A DNA stretch of 64,000 nucleotides from Rhodoblastus sp963727035 (GCA_963727035.1 CAVSEY010000010.1:1-64000), one strand, 5' to 3'; positions 9,275-18,423 are shown, counted from the stretch's first letter. Numbers and translations are program-made. The notes: generated by a model from the sequence alone, not told the origin.

Positions 9275-10225
9275 TCAATATTTTCGAGGGACATACATCT
9301 CCTCAGGAATAGGTTCGCGGGAATAATCCGGATTGCGGGCGCGCGCGGGCAAGGCGACTTCCGGATGCTGAATTTCCTTGTAAGGGAATTGGCTCAGCAG
9401 ATGCGAGATGCAGTTCAGGCGCGCCCTTTTCTTGTCGTCGGCCTCGATCACCCACCACGGCGCCTCGGCGATATGGGTGCGCTCCAGCATGTCCTCCTTG
9501 GCCTTGGTGTAGGCCTCCCAACGGACGCGCGACTGCAGGTCCATCGGGCTGAGTTTCCACTGCTTGAGCGGATCGTGGATGCGCATCTGAAAGCGGAAAT
9601 GCTGTTCGTCATCCTTGATCGAAAACCAGTATTTGATCAGCCGGATTCCGGAGCGCACCAACATCCGCTCGAATTCGGGCACGCTGCGGAAGAATTCCTC
9701 GACGTCGTCTTCCGAACAGAAACCCATCACCCGCTCGACGCCGGCGCGATTGTACCAGGAACGGTCGAACAGGACGATTTCGCCGCGCGCGGGCAGATGC
9801 GGCGCATAGCGCTGAAAATACCACTGGCCCTTTTCGCGCTCGCTCGGCGCCGGCAAAGCCACCACGCGGCAGACGCGCGGATTGAGGCGCTGGGTGATGC
9901 GCTTGATCACGCCGCCCTTGCCGGCGGCGTCGCGGCCCTCGAAAATGATGACCGCCTTTTCGCCATTCTGGGCGACCCAATCCTGCAGCTTGACCAGTTC
10001 GCGCTGCAGCCGGAACAATTCCTTGAAATAGATCGAACGGCTCAAGCCGACATGGTCGGGATTTTCCGCAGCCTCGTCCAACAGGCCGGCGAGACGCTGA
10101 TCGTCGAGCTCCTCCTCCAGCTCCTCGTCGAAACTGTCCAGCATTTCCGCGCGGACGCGTTCGTCAAAGTTTGGTTTCGACTTCAATTTTTCGTCGCTCA
10201 CGACCAACCTCCGCCGTTTTTTCAT
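9275..10225 (-). CDS. ppk2: Polyphosphate kinase 2 family protein
   Basis: 316 residues with the PPK2 kinase core: Walker A GRDAAGKGG (residues 97-105), DRSWYNRAGVERVMGF (from 154) and the lid region. PPK2 enzymes use polyphosphate to phosphorylate nucleotides, or the reverse; this one-domain form with a long acidic N-terminal helix (FDEELEEELDD) resembles the rhizobial nucleoside diphosphate-phosphorylating type. The start at 10225 (MKKRRRL) was chosen because the upstream in-frame extension is low-complexity and not PPK2-like. It is convergent with the dikinase gene, with 35 bp between stops. Confidence 0.92.
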   Translation of the reverse strand: MKKRRRLVVSDEKLKSKPNFDERVRAEMLDSFDEELEEELDDQRLAGLLDEAAENPDHVGLSRSIYFKELFRLQRELVKLQDWVAQNGEKAVIIFEGRDAAGKGGVIKRITQRLNPRVCRVVALPAPSEREKGQWYFQRYAPHLPARGEIVLFDRSWYNRAGVERVMGFCSEDDVEEFFRSVPEFERMLVRSGIRLIKYWFSIKDDEQHFRFQMRIHDPLKQWKLSPMDLQSRVRWEAYTKAKEDMLERTHIAEAPWWVIEADDKKRARLNCISHLLSQFPYKEIQHPEVALPARARNPDYSREPIPEEMYVPRKY

Positions 10226-10527
10226 TCCGGAAACATTACAAGCGTAGCCACGCCAACACGAAACATACAAGCCCTGGAAATTGACATTTCGCGATGGAGG
10301 ATTCTTGAAAAAGTCGGCTTGCGGCGAAAGACGGCGCTGCGAATGAAGCGAAAGCCAGGCGCCATCGAGCGAACAGCCATGCGCCCTGCGCATAGCTGAC
10401 ATTCCCGACGGAGAGCATGCGCATATTTGAACTCTTGCTGGGGTTCCGATAAGATTGCCGGCAGCGTCAACCTCGTGACTGCGCCTTTGCTTGCATGTTG
10501 GTTGGGTGACGTTCCTCGGTCCGCCCT

Positions 10528-10722
10528 ATGCAGATAAGCCTAGATCAAGCCATCGAAATCCACGCGAAAGCACTGCGTTACCGGCATGGCGCGAAAGCGT
10601 CGCGCATGGCGCGCGAGAAAGCCAGCCAACTCGCCACTGTGGGCGACCACGAAGGTCATAGAATATGGATCAAGGTCGCCGAATTGACAGAGGCGCTCCC
10701 GGCCGAAACGGCTATGCGCTGA
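10528..10722 (+). CDS. Small conserved hypothetical protein
   Basis: 64 residues (MQISLDQAIEIHAKALRYRH...), rich in Ala and charged residues and predicted helical. Short proteins with this beginning and a GDHEGH..W..VAEL core occur, as I recall, in many Hyphomicrobiales, but no function is assigned. No membrane segment or metal motif. A reverse-strand frame covers it but looks like its shadow. Confidence 0.6.
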   Translation: MQISLDQAIEIHAKALRYRHGAKASRMAREKASQLATVGDHEGHRIWIKVAELTEALPAETAMR

Positions 10723-10963
10723 CCCGTCGGGCGCGATCTGAAGCGAGGGCTGTCGCGGGAAGCTGAAGACGTCGGTTATCACGCTTCGCGCACTCTGTTC
10801 GGCAAGCCATATAGCGTCGGGCCACGGCGCCGTTCGGCGGCTTGAGCGCATCAATGGCGACGAGTCCGTCGGCAAGCGATCTATGAGCGATTGCGCCCAG
10901 CGACGAAGCGCGGCGTTGCGGGCGGATTTGGCGCGGCAGGGGCGTGGAGCTCGACGCCGGCCA

Positions 10964-11233
10964 TCACTCATCGTTCTCCGCGCTCAAATCCTCAAGTGGG
11001 ATCATCTTGCCGGCGGAAATATCGTCGTCGCTCTCAACGTCCGTGACCAATCGCGCAATCATTTGGGCGATCGCGCGCGCCTCGTCTTTCGAAAATCGGC
11101 GGGTTTGAATGCGGCGGGAAAGCTCGTCTTCGAAATAGACGTAGGAGACGGTGCGGCCTGCCGCGTCGTCGATGGCGAAGGCTTCCGTAGAGATGCGAAT
11201 TTTCAGCGGGAGCGTGATCGGCAATTTCGGCAT
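10964..11233 (-). CDS. Conserved hypothetical protein
   Basis: 89 residues from the ATG at 11233 (MPKLPITLPLKI...); an in-frame ATG at 11308 would add a basic, less protein-like leader. The body reads as a small mixed alpha/beta protein (IDDAAGRTVSYVYFEDELSRR, then a helix DEARAIAQMIARLV) with an acidic tail. Similar short proteins are common in alphaproteobacteria, but the function is unknown to me. It stands alone, convergent with the gene at 10528. Confidence 0.6.
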   Translation of the reverse strand: MPKLPITLPLKIRISTEAFAIDDAAGRTVSYVYFEDELSRRIQTRRFSKDEARAIAQMIARLVTDVESDDDISAGKMIPLEDLSAENDE

Positions 11234-11796
11234 GGCCTCATCCGCCTCGTCTCTGCGAACCCATTTGCGGCCGAAAGTCGGCCGCCCGAATTTGTCACGA
11301 TGAGCCAACGTTCAATCCTGCGCGTCGAAGTATGATCGGTGGGCTACATTATCACGAATTTCTTGAGCCGAATCGATTTCCTCGCCGGGCCGGTCCCGCC
11401 AATTGGCGGGAGCATTCACGATGTACTGATTTTGTCACCGGGAAAGGTTCGCCAGCCTCCCTGCCCTCCCGGCGACGATGCTTCGCTGGCTTTCATCGTT
11501 GGGCGACTCGTCAGACGAGTCGAAACTCGGCAAATTTGCCGAGGTGCAATCCGCCCTCTGGCTGTCTGTGAGGTTCGCCAGCTTCAACGTCGCGGCGCCA
11601 CCGGTTTGACACAAGCTCCGGCTATTATGGTTGCAAGTCCAAGGCGAGCTCGGATGTACAGCCGCCAAGGATCAGGCCCCGCACGGTGAAAACCGACGCG
11701 GGGTTTTTCCATTTGCTCAAGTATGAGCAAAAGTCCCCACTCGCCCGCTCTCGGGCAAAACTTGGCGCGGTTACGCGCACGGCGCATAATCGCAGC
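11234..11796. other. Intergenic region with two perfect palindromes
   Basis: No convincing gene in 563 bp. It contains the 18-bp perfect palindrome TCCCGCCAATTGGCGGGA (11394-11411) and a near-perfect hairpin, CGACTCGTC-A-GACGAGTCG, at 11504-11522. Neither is followed by a T-tract, so terminators are unlikely. Confidence 0.5.
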
Positions 11797-12723
11797 ATGT
11801 GCAATCTCTTGTCCAAGGCCAAGACGCAGGACGCGATGCGGTCGCTGTTTCGCGTCACGAAAGATCGGACGGGCAATTTGCCGGCGATGCCCGCCGTCTT
11901 TCCCGATTGCCCGACGCCGATCATCAGGAGGGCGGACGGCGCGCGGGAACTCACAACGGCGCCGTGGGGCATTCCCCTCGCAATCGCCGTTGGGTTGCTC
12001 GCCAGCGTGACCTTGGCGAGCGCGCAGGCGCCAGATGGATCTCACACCGGTCATTCCGCTGCTCCAGGCGCGTCGGTCGCGCCGCCTGTAGCTCAGCCGC
12101 GCGCGAACCCTGACACGTCCATGCGGCGCCGCGCTCCATTGAGGGACCATGTGCGCGTTATACGCACGCGCGCCGCGCCAAAAAAGGCGCAGGCGTCCTC
12201 CTCGGAGGACGACACTCTCGGCGGCGCGAATATCGTCATTCCTCTGCCGCCCGGCTACGTCCCGCCGCCGCGTCCCGCACGCGCCGTCGCCGCGCCGCCG
12301 TCACCGGCCCGCGGGAGCGCGCCGACTCGCGCCGCGACCTCGGACCCGAACTATGGCGTGGTCGAGATCGAACCCGACCGCAACGGCCAATACCAGACCG
12401 ACATGGAAATCGACGGGACGCCTGTCCGCGCCCTTGTGGACACCGGCGCGACTTTTGTCGCTCTGACGGCGGAAGACGCGCGCCAACTCGACATCGACCC
12501 GCCGCCCTCGGCATTCAATATTTCGGCGCGGACGGCCAATGGGACCGCCAGGGTCGCTCACGTCCGCCTGCGCAAAATCAGCATCGGCGACATTACGGTC
12601 GATAACGTCGACGCCGTCGTCGCCCTGCCCGGCGCGCTGCGCATCAGCCTGCTGGGCATGAGTTTTTTGAGGCAGCTCTCGGGCTTCCAGGTCGACGAGG
12701 GACGTTTTGTCATGAAGCAATGA
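11797..12723 (+). CDS. Retropepsin-like aspartic protease with an SRAP-derived N-terminus
   Basis: The C-terminal 110 residues are a single retropepsin-like domain of the TIGR02281 type: catalytic motif ALVDTGATFVALT, then ISIGDITVDNVDAVV and LLGMSFL. It is preceded by a Pro/Ala/Arg-rich linker and a hydrophobic segment, IPLAIAVGLLASVTLASAQA, that looks like a signal peptide or anchor. The first 60 residues, MCNLLSKAKTQDAMRSLF to TTAPWG, instead match the beginning of SRAP (YedK/HMCES) proteins, including catalytic Cys2. The SRAP part breaks off just where the hydrophobic segment starts, so this is an in-frame junction or fusion. The protease may really start downstream; no ATG exists between the parts, and a GTG/TTG start cannot be excluded. 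Confidence 0.7.
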   Translation: MCNLLSKAKTQDAMRSLFRVTKDRTGNLPAMPAVFPDCPTPIIRRADGARELTTAPWGIPLAIAVGLLASVTLASAQAPDGSHTGHSAAPGASVAPPVAQPRANPDTSMRRRAPLRDHVRVIRTRAAPKKAQASSSEDDTLGGANIVIPLPPGYVPPPRPARAVAAPPSPARGSAPTRAATSDPNYGVVEIEPDRNGQYQTDMEIDGTPVRALVDTGATFVALTAEDARQLDIDPPPSAFNISARTANGTARVAHVRLRKISIGDITVDNVDAVVALPGALRISLLGMSFLRQLSGFQVDEGRFVMKQ

Positions 12724-12750
12724 AAAAGGCGGCCGACGGGCGCCTTTGTT
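12722..12750 (+). terminator. Rho-independent terminator after the protease gene
   Basis: AAAGGCG...CGCCTTTGTTGTTT forms a GC stem directly after the stop codon and ends in a T-rich stretch. Confidence 0.55.
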
Positions 12751-13296
12751 GTTTGTTGGCCGCGCGAAGGGCGGTCAAGGTCTCTCGCATGAACTCGGCC
12801 AATGGCCATGTTCTGGAGGAGCGCCCTGTATGGCGTGCCGAGCCGATAAAGCCGCCTCTGGTTACAATTCACGGACTTTGCGTGGGATCCGGACGTCCTT
12901 CAGCGTTACCGCGCAATCCATTGGCCCTTGCTTCCAACTCGTCGGAAACAAAGGCGCCGGCGTCAGCCGGCGCGGATTGCTCCCAACTCCGCCATGACTC
13001 ACTCGCGATTTGGACCTTTCTTGTCTCCTACCGTTGACCCGCAACACATCGATATCGCTTGTCGAGCACGCCACGGGGAGGGGCCGGGCTGGCGCCCGAA
13101 AAAAGTCTGATCAATTGAACCGGCGACTTTTTTCCTCAACCGAACCGCCAAAATTCTCCTCGCCAACGCGTTGAAATCGCTGCCGCCGAAAGGGCGACAA
13201 ACGGCAAAGGCGCAACAGCCGAACGGTGACACATCAGTGGCGCACGCCGTTCACCGAGGCGCCATCATTTAAGAATATGCTGGTTTGTCAGTGGTT
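12751..13296. other. Intergenic region upstream of the genomic island
   Basis: About 550 bp with no gene I can support. The only clear structure is the bidirectional terminator-like hairpin at 13099-13133. A GCGCCGGCGTCAGCCGGCGC hairpin lies near 12953. Confidence 0.45.
13099..13133. terminator. Bidirectional terminator-like hairpin
   Basis: AAAAAAGTC and its exact complement GACTTTTTT are separated by 17 nt, giving a stem with an A-tract and a T-tract on either side that could work on both strands. Confidence 0.5.
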
Positions 13297-13321
13297 TAGA
13301 TTGGCTGGGAGACCTGGATTC
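13297..13321. repeat. Left attachment site of the island (attL)
   Basis: 25 bp identical to the 3' end of tRNA-Gln at 21093-21117. The match partly continues for another 10 bp (CCAAGAT shared). Confidence 0.85.
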
Positions 13322-13413
13322 CCAGCCAAGATGGGCTAAGCTCCTGAATTGAATAAACAACATGCTAATCAATGGGTTACGCCGCCGGTCGTTGCTACAC
13401 GGGACCGGCACAC

Positions 13414-15141
13414 ATGGCGCGTCAGAACTATCTCCAAAGACGCGGCGCTCGCTATTGGACGCGAGTCCGCATCCCTCGCGATCTGCTGGACGACTTCGAT
13501 GGTAGAAAGGAGATCGTTCGGGCGCTTGGCACCTCTGATCCCGTGATTGCTCGCCAGCGCTGCATCGCTATAACGGCCGAAATCAACGCTTTGTTTTTGC
13601 AGGTTAGGGCCGAGATGGACGAAGAGATGCGCCGCGCCATTGCGCGGCAGTTTTATGAAGAGACCCTGCACCAGGACGATTCGCGCCGACACGGAGGCGT
13701 TCAGAAGCGTCAGAACCACGTGCGCGCGAAAGAGTTGCGGCGGGCCTATGCGAGCGTCTTGACGATGCTCGCGACCGGCGATCATGGCGGGGATGCGTTC
13801 GTCGACGGGAAGGCCCGTGAGACGATCGCGAGCTTGGGTCTGTCCATTGAAGAGGGTAGCGCGGATTTCATTGAGGTGAGGGGCGCAATCGTAAGGGGTT
13901 TGCAGGAGGGCTATCGACGTCAGGTGGAGCGCGACGCCGGCGACTTCAGCGGCGTTCCATCTGACCCGCTGTTGACGCCAGTCCAAGCCCCGCCGCCAAT
14001 TGTCGCGCCTATCATGCAGGCTTCTCCGGCACCCGTATCCGTCGCTGAAAAGGCTGGCAATTCGATTACGGGGCTTTTTAGGAGATATGTCACGCAGAAC
14101 CCCAGTCGAATGAAGCCGGCGTCTCTTGGCGCTGCTCAGAAGAGCTTTGATCTTTTCCTTTCGACCCTTCCAAGCCCCGACTTCCCTGGACAGGGCCTTA
14201 AGAAGACGCACGTTCGAGATTGGAAATTCTTGCTAACTGGATATCCAGTTCGCGCCACCCACATGAATGAATTTGAGTCTCTATCGTTTTTAGAAGCAGT
14301 CGAAAAGAATAAGCTGATCAAAAAGCCCTGCATATCGAATAAGACAATCAATAAGCATCTTAGCTTCATTGGAGGATTTTGCGGCTGGCTCGTTGAAAAT
14401 TGCTGGCTCGACTCAAATCCAGTCGAACACATGCTTCAAAAGGTGGACAACGACGAATACGACCCAGTGCCGTTTTCGATTGTGCAGCTCAATCAGTTAT
14501 TCGCATCGCCGCTCTATACGGGCTGCGTTGACGACGAATTTTCCTGTCATAAGCCCGGAGACACGCTTCATTCCGATCATCGGTATTGGGTGCCCTTGAT
14601 CGGCCTATTTGGCGGGTTGCGGTTGGGGGAGATTGCGCAGCTTCGCCTTGAAGATATCCGCGAGGTCGACGGCGTCCTCGTGTTCGACATAAACCGCGAT
14701 GACGGCAAAACGACGAAGACGAAGAACTCAGTTCGTGTCGTCCCTGTTCACAAAGCTTTGCTAAAAAATGGTATTAATGAGTATATTGCGCTGATGAAGA
14801 GCAGAAAAAGCCGCCTGCTATTTCCATTGATGAGGGACGGCGATAAAGAGGGCGGCCAAATTGCTGCGAATTACAGCCGCAATTTTGGACGCTATCTTGT
14901 GAGGATTAAGATCAAGGTGCCTCATCTCTGCTTTCATTCGTCTCGACATTCATTCACCGATGCTTTGCGGAGGGCGGATTACCTCAACGCGGAGATTGCA
15001 CTCTTGCTCGGTCATGCTCGTGAAAGGATCACGACGGCGAGTTATGGGAAGGAGAGAGCCGGCACGATCCTCAAGCGGAAGGAAATGGTTGATGCGGTCG
15101 AGTATCCTGGCGTTGGACTTCCTGAGCCTTGTCGATTGTGA
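13414..15141 (+). CDS. int: Tyrosine recombinase / integrase of the genomic island
   Basis: 575 residues. The N-terminal segment (MARQNYLQRRGARYWTRVRI, then VRALGTSD) resembles the DUF6538 arm-type domain of alphaproteobacterial integrases. A core-binding region follows around 220-330. The catalytic domain holds the tetrad in GLRLGEIAQL (Arg), HSSRHSF (His-x-x-Arg), LLGHA (His) and ASYG (Tyr). The start at 13414 fits family N-termini better than the ATG at 13372, whose extra 14 residues are not integrase-like. Its AT-richer C-terminal half differs in codon use from the flanking core genes, consistent with transfer. Confidence 0.92.
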   Translation: MARQNYLQRRGARYWTRVRIPRDLLDDFDGRKEIVRALGTSDPVIARQRCIAITAEINALFLQVRAEMDEEMRRAIARQFYEETLHQDDSRRHGGVQKRQNHVRAKELRRAYASVLTMLATGDHGGDAFVDGKARETIASLGLSIEEGSADFIEVRGAIVRGLQEGYRRQVERDAGDFSGVPSDPLLTPVQAPPPIVAPIMQASPAPVSVAEKAGNSITGLFRRYVTQNPSRMKPASLGAAQKSFDLFLSTLPSPDFPGQGLKKTHVRDWKFLLTGYPVRATHMNEFESLSFLEAVEKNKLIKKPCISNKTINKHLSFIGGFCGWLVENCWLDSNPVEHMLQKVDNDEYDPVPFSIVQLNQLFASPLYTGCVDDEFSCHKPGDTLHSDHRYWVPLIGLFGGLRLGEIAQLRLEDIREVDGVLVFDINRDDGKTTKTKNSVRVVPVHKALLKNGINEYIALMKSRKSRLLFPLMRDGDKEGGQIAANYSRNFGRYLVRIKIKVPHLCFHSSRHSFTDALRRADYLNAEIALLLGHARERITTASYGKERAGTILKRKEMVDAVEYPGVGLPEPCRL

Positions 15142-15279
15142 ATAGCTCGACTGAGCAAATCAGCCAAAAAATCGCTTCGACGCTCATTTTGGCTTCCCGC
15201 GCTGTCATCCTATTCACTTGTAGATTACGACGTCAAGCAACACTGGGCCGTAGGCATGTTTGGTGATTACGTTGATATG

Positions 15280-15293
15280 TAAGCGGCCGCTTA
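15280..15293. other. Perfect palindrome downstream of the integrase
   Basis: TAAGCGGCCGCTTA, 14 bp, lies in the 229-bp AT-rich gap between integrase and IS66. It may be a terminator stem or a protein-binding site; no gene is seen in the gap. Confidence 0.35.
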
Positions 15294-15370
15294 TCCGCTT
15301 AAATCCGTTTAAAAAATAGGCGACAATCGGCGAAACAATAAATTTTGCCTCATTTTAAAGGACTTTTTAA

Positions 15371-16749
15371 GTAATTACCCAGCCCCCGGCCATGAGTGTG
15401 GGGATTGCGGTTCGCGGGGCGCTCAGGCCAGGATGCCGATGATGACGTCGAAGGGATTTCCGCCGTCAAGGCGTGCGGTGTCGATGGTCGTGCGCACGTC
15501 CGCTTCGGCTTGGGCGGCCCACATGGCGCGATAGCCGTTTGTGACTTTTCGCTGGATGACGCAGGGGCGGAGTTTGCGCTCCGAGGTGTTGTTGGTGACG
15601 TCGACCTCGCCGGGATAATCGCAAAAGGTGAGAAACTGGTCTCGGGCGCGCCCGATCTTGGCTTGCAACTCGCGGGCGAGGTCGCATCCGGTCGCCGCGA
15701 TCAAAGGGCGGCGAGCTGTTTTTCCAGATCGCGCTTTTTCTTCAGCGGTCGAAGCGGCGAAATTGGCGATGGTCCTGGCGAGATCGAACGCCTTGCCGAG
15801 CCAAAGCTTGAACCGGAAGGGCAGATCGTCCGAGCCATGCTCCAGCGCGAAAGCCGTGTCGCGCGCCAGATGCGCCAGACAGGTCTGATGCCGATCCCGT
15901 GCGACTGCTGCGCCGAATAGCGGTCGGAAATCCAGACCTCGGGAACGCGCCCGGCCATCACCTCGTCGACGACGCGCGCCGCGCGGGAATAATCGGGCTG
16001 GTGAACCACTGCGTCCTTGCAATGAAAGACCCAATGATAGGAGTTCGTCCCCTCGATACGAACGCCGGTCTCGTCGCTGGCGACCACGCGGGCGGCGCGC
16101 AAGAATGGCCTTGGCCTTTTCGGCCTCGATCTTGAACCGCGGGTGGGAGCGGATGAACATGTTCATCAGCGCGCCCTCGCTCACGCCGAGCCCGAACGCA
16201 TCGCGGAACATGCCGCGCAGCCGCTCATAGGAGAGCGCCTGGAAGCCCTTGAGATAAATCGCCAGCGCATGGATGCGCGGCCCGAACGGCGTCGTCGTCG
16301 CGACCGCGGGCGCCGGCGCTTTCGCCTCAAGGCCGCAATGCGCGCATCGGCACGCGAAGCGGCGGTGGCGGATGATATAGGGTTTGACTGGCGGGATCTC
16401 GATCTCGTCGTATTCGCCGATCAATTCCCTCGCGGCGTCGGTCGAAAAAGCGCCGCCGCACTCCTGGCAGACGCTCGGCATGTGGTCGCGAAATTCGTCG
16501 GGATCGTCCGCCAGCCGGCGATTGTGCGGCTCATGTCCCGAGCTTCGCCCCGCCGGGTCGAGAGTTCTCGCGCTTCTCCTTCTTGTCCGTCGAAGGCGGC
16601 TTGGACGACGTGCGCGAATTCTTGTCGGGCCGCTGAAGCCGAAGCACCAACTCGATCAATTGCTCTTTGCTGAGCTGCTGCAAATCACTGCGGTCCATGC
16701 CTCATGGATTTCAGAGATTGCCGCCCGTGGCAAGGGGGTGGGTAAATGC
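15371..16749 (-). mobile_element. IS66-family element with 8-bp target duplication
   Basis: Inverted termini GTAATTACCCAGCCCCC (left) and GCATTTACCCACCCCC (right, read inward) enclose a single TnpC-like gene. The target duplication CTTTTTAA is at 15363-15370 and 16750-16757. Eight-base duplications are typical of IS66. Length 1379 bp; no tnpA/tnpB accessory genes, so it belongs to the single-gene subgroup. Confidence 0.85.
15423..16698 (-). pseudogene. tnpC: IS66-family transposase, multiple frameshifts
   Basis: Pieces in three frames add up to one transposase. The N-terminus MDRSDLQQLSKEQLIELVL with an RPDKNSRTSSKPPS segment lies at 16698-16540. A zinc-binding part (CQECGG, CRCAHCG) is in the next frame. 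The catalytic core (VVASDETGVRIEGTNSYHWV) is in a third frame at about 16085-15910. The C-terminal insertion and DDE region (TCLAHLARDT, EVDVTNNTSERKLRP) follows. At least three frame changes are needed (about 16530, 16110 and 15880), so it is inactive unless the indels are assembly errors. Confidence 0.85.
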
Positions 16750-16813
16750 CTTTTTAAACGCGGTAACGCCGCTACTCAACCCAGCAGCAAGGTGTACGCA
16801 TTAGGAGTCGAAG

Positions 16814-18076
16814 CTCATGAATCCCCCCATTTTTGCGCAATTCGGAAAAGCCTAAATTTTCGTTATCCCCGAGCTGTAGGACGGAGAATCAGCCGGCAGG
16901 GGGAGCCATGCGCGCGTCGAAGGAGCGATTTGATTTCATTCAGGAATTTTTGAAGCGCGTGTTCGGCGACGATCTGCATGCCAAGCGCATCCTGTCGCTG
17001 GCCAACGGCACGCTCGGGGTGATGACCGGAGCGGCGCTCGCTGTTTCCTTGATTGGACAGGCTCTGGCCACAGCGCGTGGCTTGATCGCCAAGTCGGCGA
17101 TCAAACAGGTCGACCGGTTGCTCAGCAACTCGGGCGTGGCGCCTTGGGACTTGTTCGGGTCTTGGATCGCCGAGGTCGTCGGAGAGCGCCGCGAGATCGT
17201 CGTGGCGATGGATTGGACGGATTTCGATCGCGACAACCAGTGCACGCTTGCGCTGCATCTCGTCACGAACCACGGCAGGGCGACGCCGCTGCTTTGGCTG
17301 ACCGTCGACAAGGACGAATTGAAGGACCAGCGCAACGATTTCGAGGATTTGTGCCTGGCCCGATTAAAGGCGCTGCTGCCCGAGGGGGTGACCGCGACCA
17401 TTCTGGCCGACCGCGGCTTTGGCGACGTCAAGCTGTTCGAATTCCTCGACGCCCTTGGCTTTCAATATGTCATCCGCTTTCGCTCCAGCACCCATGTCAG
17501 GGCCGCCGATGGCGAAACGCGCGAAGCCGGCGATTGGGTCGGCAAGGGCGGACGAGCGCGGAAATTGCGCGACGCCGAAATCTCCGCCGCCCGCCAGAAG
17601 GTCGGGGCGGTCGTATGCGTGAAAGCCTCGGGCATGAAGGAAGCCTGGCATCTTGCCGCCAGCGATGGCGCGCTCTCTGCGGCGCAGATCGTCAATCTGT
17701 ACTCGAAAAGGTGGACCATCGAGCCCAGCTTCCGGGACAGCAAGGACCTTCGCTTTGGAATGGGCATGAGCACGCTGAGGATCGATGACCCGCAGCGCCG
17801 AGATCGCCTGTTGCTGCTCAACGCTTTCGCCATCATGCTGCTGACGGTATTGGGCGCCGCTGGCGAAAGCCTCGGAATGGACCGGCAGTTGAGAACCAGC
17901 ACCGCCAAGCGACGCGTTCATTCCCTGTTTCGCCAGGGATGCCTGCTTTACGAACTCATCCCCAACATGCCGGACGAAAAACTTAAGCCCCTCATTGAGC
18001 GATATCAGCAACTCCTACGCGAAAATCGCGCGTTTTCCGAGGCTTTTGGCATCATCTGAAAATGAGGGGAACGCTG
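16814..18076 (+). mobile_element. IS4-family element with 11-bp target duplication
   Basis: The element is bordered by the direct repeat AGGAGTCGAAG (16803-16813 and 18077-18087). Its inverted ends share TCCCC-x-CATTTT (right end read inward CAGCGTTCCCCTCATTTTC). IS4 members make duplications of about 9-13 bp. It contains one intact transposase gene, so it may be functional. Confidence 0.8.
16908..18059 (+). CDS. IS4-family transposase
   Basis: 383 residues of an IS4 DDE transposase. The first Asp is in AMDWTDFDRD, the second in TILADRGFGDVK. The YREK signature is exact in YSKRWTIEPSFRDSK (Y-x2-R-x3-E-x6-K). The start at 16908 (MRASKERFDF) avoids an upstream extension into terminal DNA. No frameshift was seen. 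Confidence 0.9.
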   Translation: MRASKERFDFIQEFLKRVFGDDLHAKRILSLANGTLGVMTGAALAVSLIGQALATARGLIAKSAIKQVDRLLSNSGVAPWDLFGSWIAEVVGERREIVVAMDWTDFDRDNQCTLALHLVTNHGRATPLLWLTVDKDELKDQRNDFEDLCLARLKALLPEGVTATILADRGFGDVKLFEFLDALGFQYVIRFRSSTHVRAADGETREAGDWVGKGGRARKLRDAEISAARQKVGAVVCVKASGMKEAWHLAASDGALSAAQIVNLYSKRWTIEPSFRDSKDLRFGMGMSTLRIDDPQRRDRLLLLNAFAIMLLTVLGAAGESLGMDRQLRTSTAKRRVHSLFRQGCLLYELIPNMPDEKLKPLIERYQQLLRENRAFSEAFGII

Positions 18077-18207
18077 AGGAGTCGAAGTCGTAGAAGATCA
18101 AAAACGAGCGCATGGGGGTCCAGTATTTGTTAAGAACGAAATATTTAGACTTGGAAAATCATCGACACCATGAGATAATTATCAATCGACAATTTTGGAG
18201 TTGTATC

Positions 18208-18423
18208 ATGTCTGAGTATACGGCCGTCAGCATCAAGAAGCTGACGCGAGAACTTATCGGTAAGCTCGCTCACGCCGAGCGCCGGACCTTGGGCGAGGTT
18301 GTCGCCCTGGCAATTGAAGATCGTTATCGCGCCTTTCTGGAGGTCGTTGCGAGCAAGAAAGCGGCGGGGGCCAAGTCACAGGGTTGTTTAGTTCTCTTTA
18401 CAGCCCCGGCAATGCAAGGATGA
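18208..18423 (+). pseudogene. Small ribbon-helix-helix-like (antitoxin-type) protein, 3' end cut by ISAs1
   Basis: The first 57 residues (MSEYTAVSIKKLTRELIGKL, then AHAERRTLGEVVALAIEDRY) have the beta strand plus two helices expected of a CopG/VapB-like ribbon-helix-helix protein. The upstream sequence is markedly AT-rich. From 18379 the frame runs into the end of an ISAs1-like element, so the last 14 residues are foreign. No toxin gene is visible nearby, so the antitoxin reading is inference. Confidence 0.5.

Noticed and set aside
10540..10971. Minus-strand ORF overlapping the small gene at 10528
   Set aside because: Arg/Pro/Ser-rich composition typical of a shadow frame; overlaps two more convincing genes and has no family resemblance.
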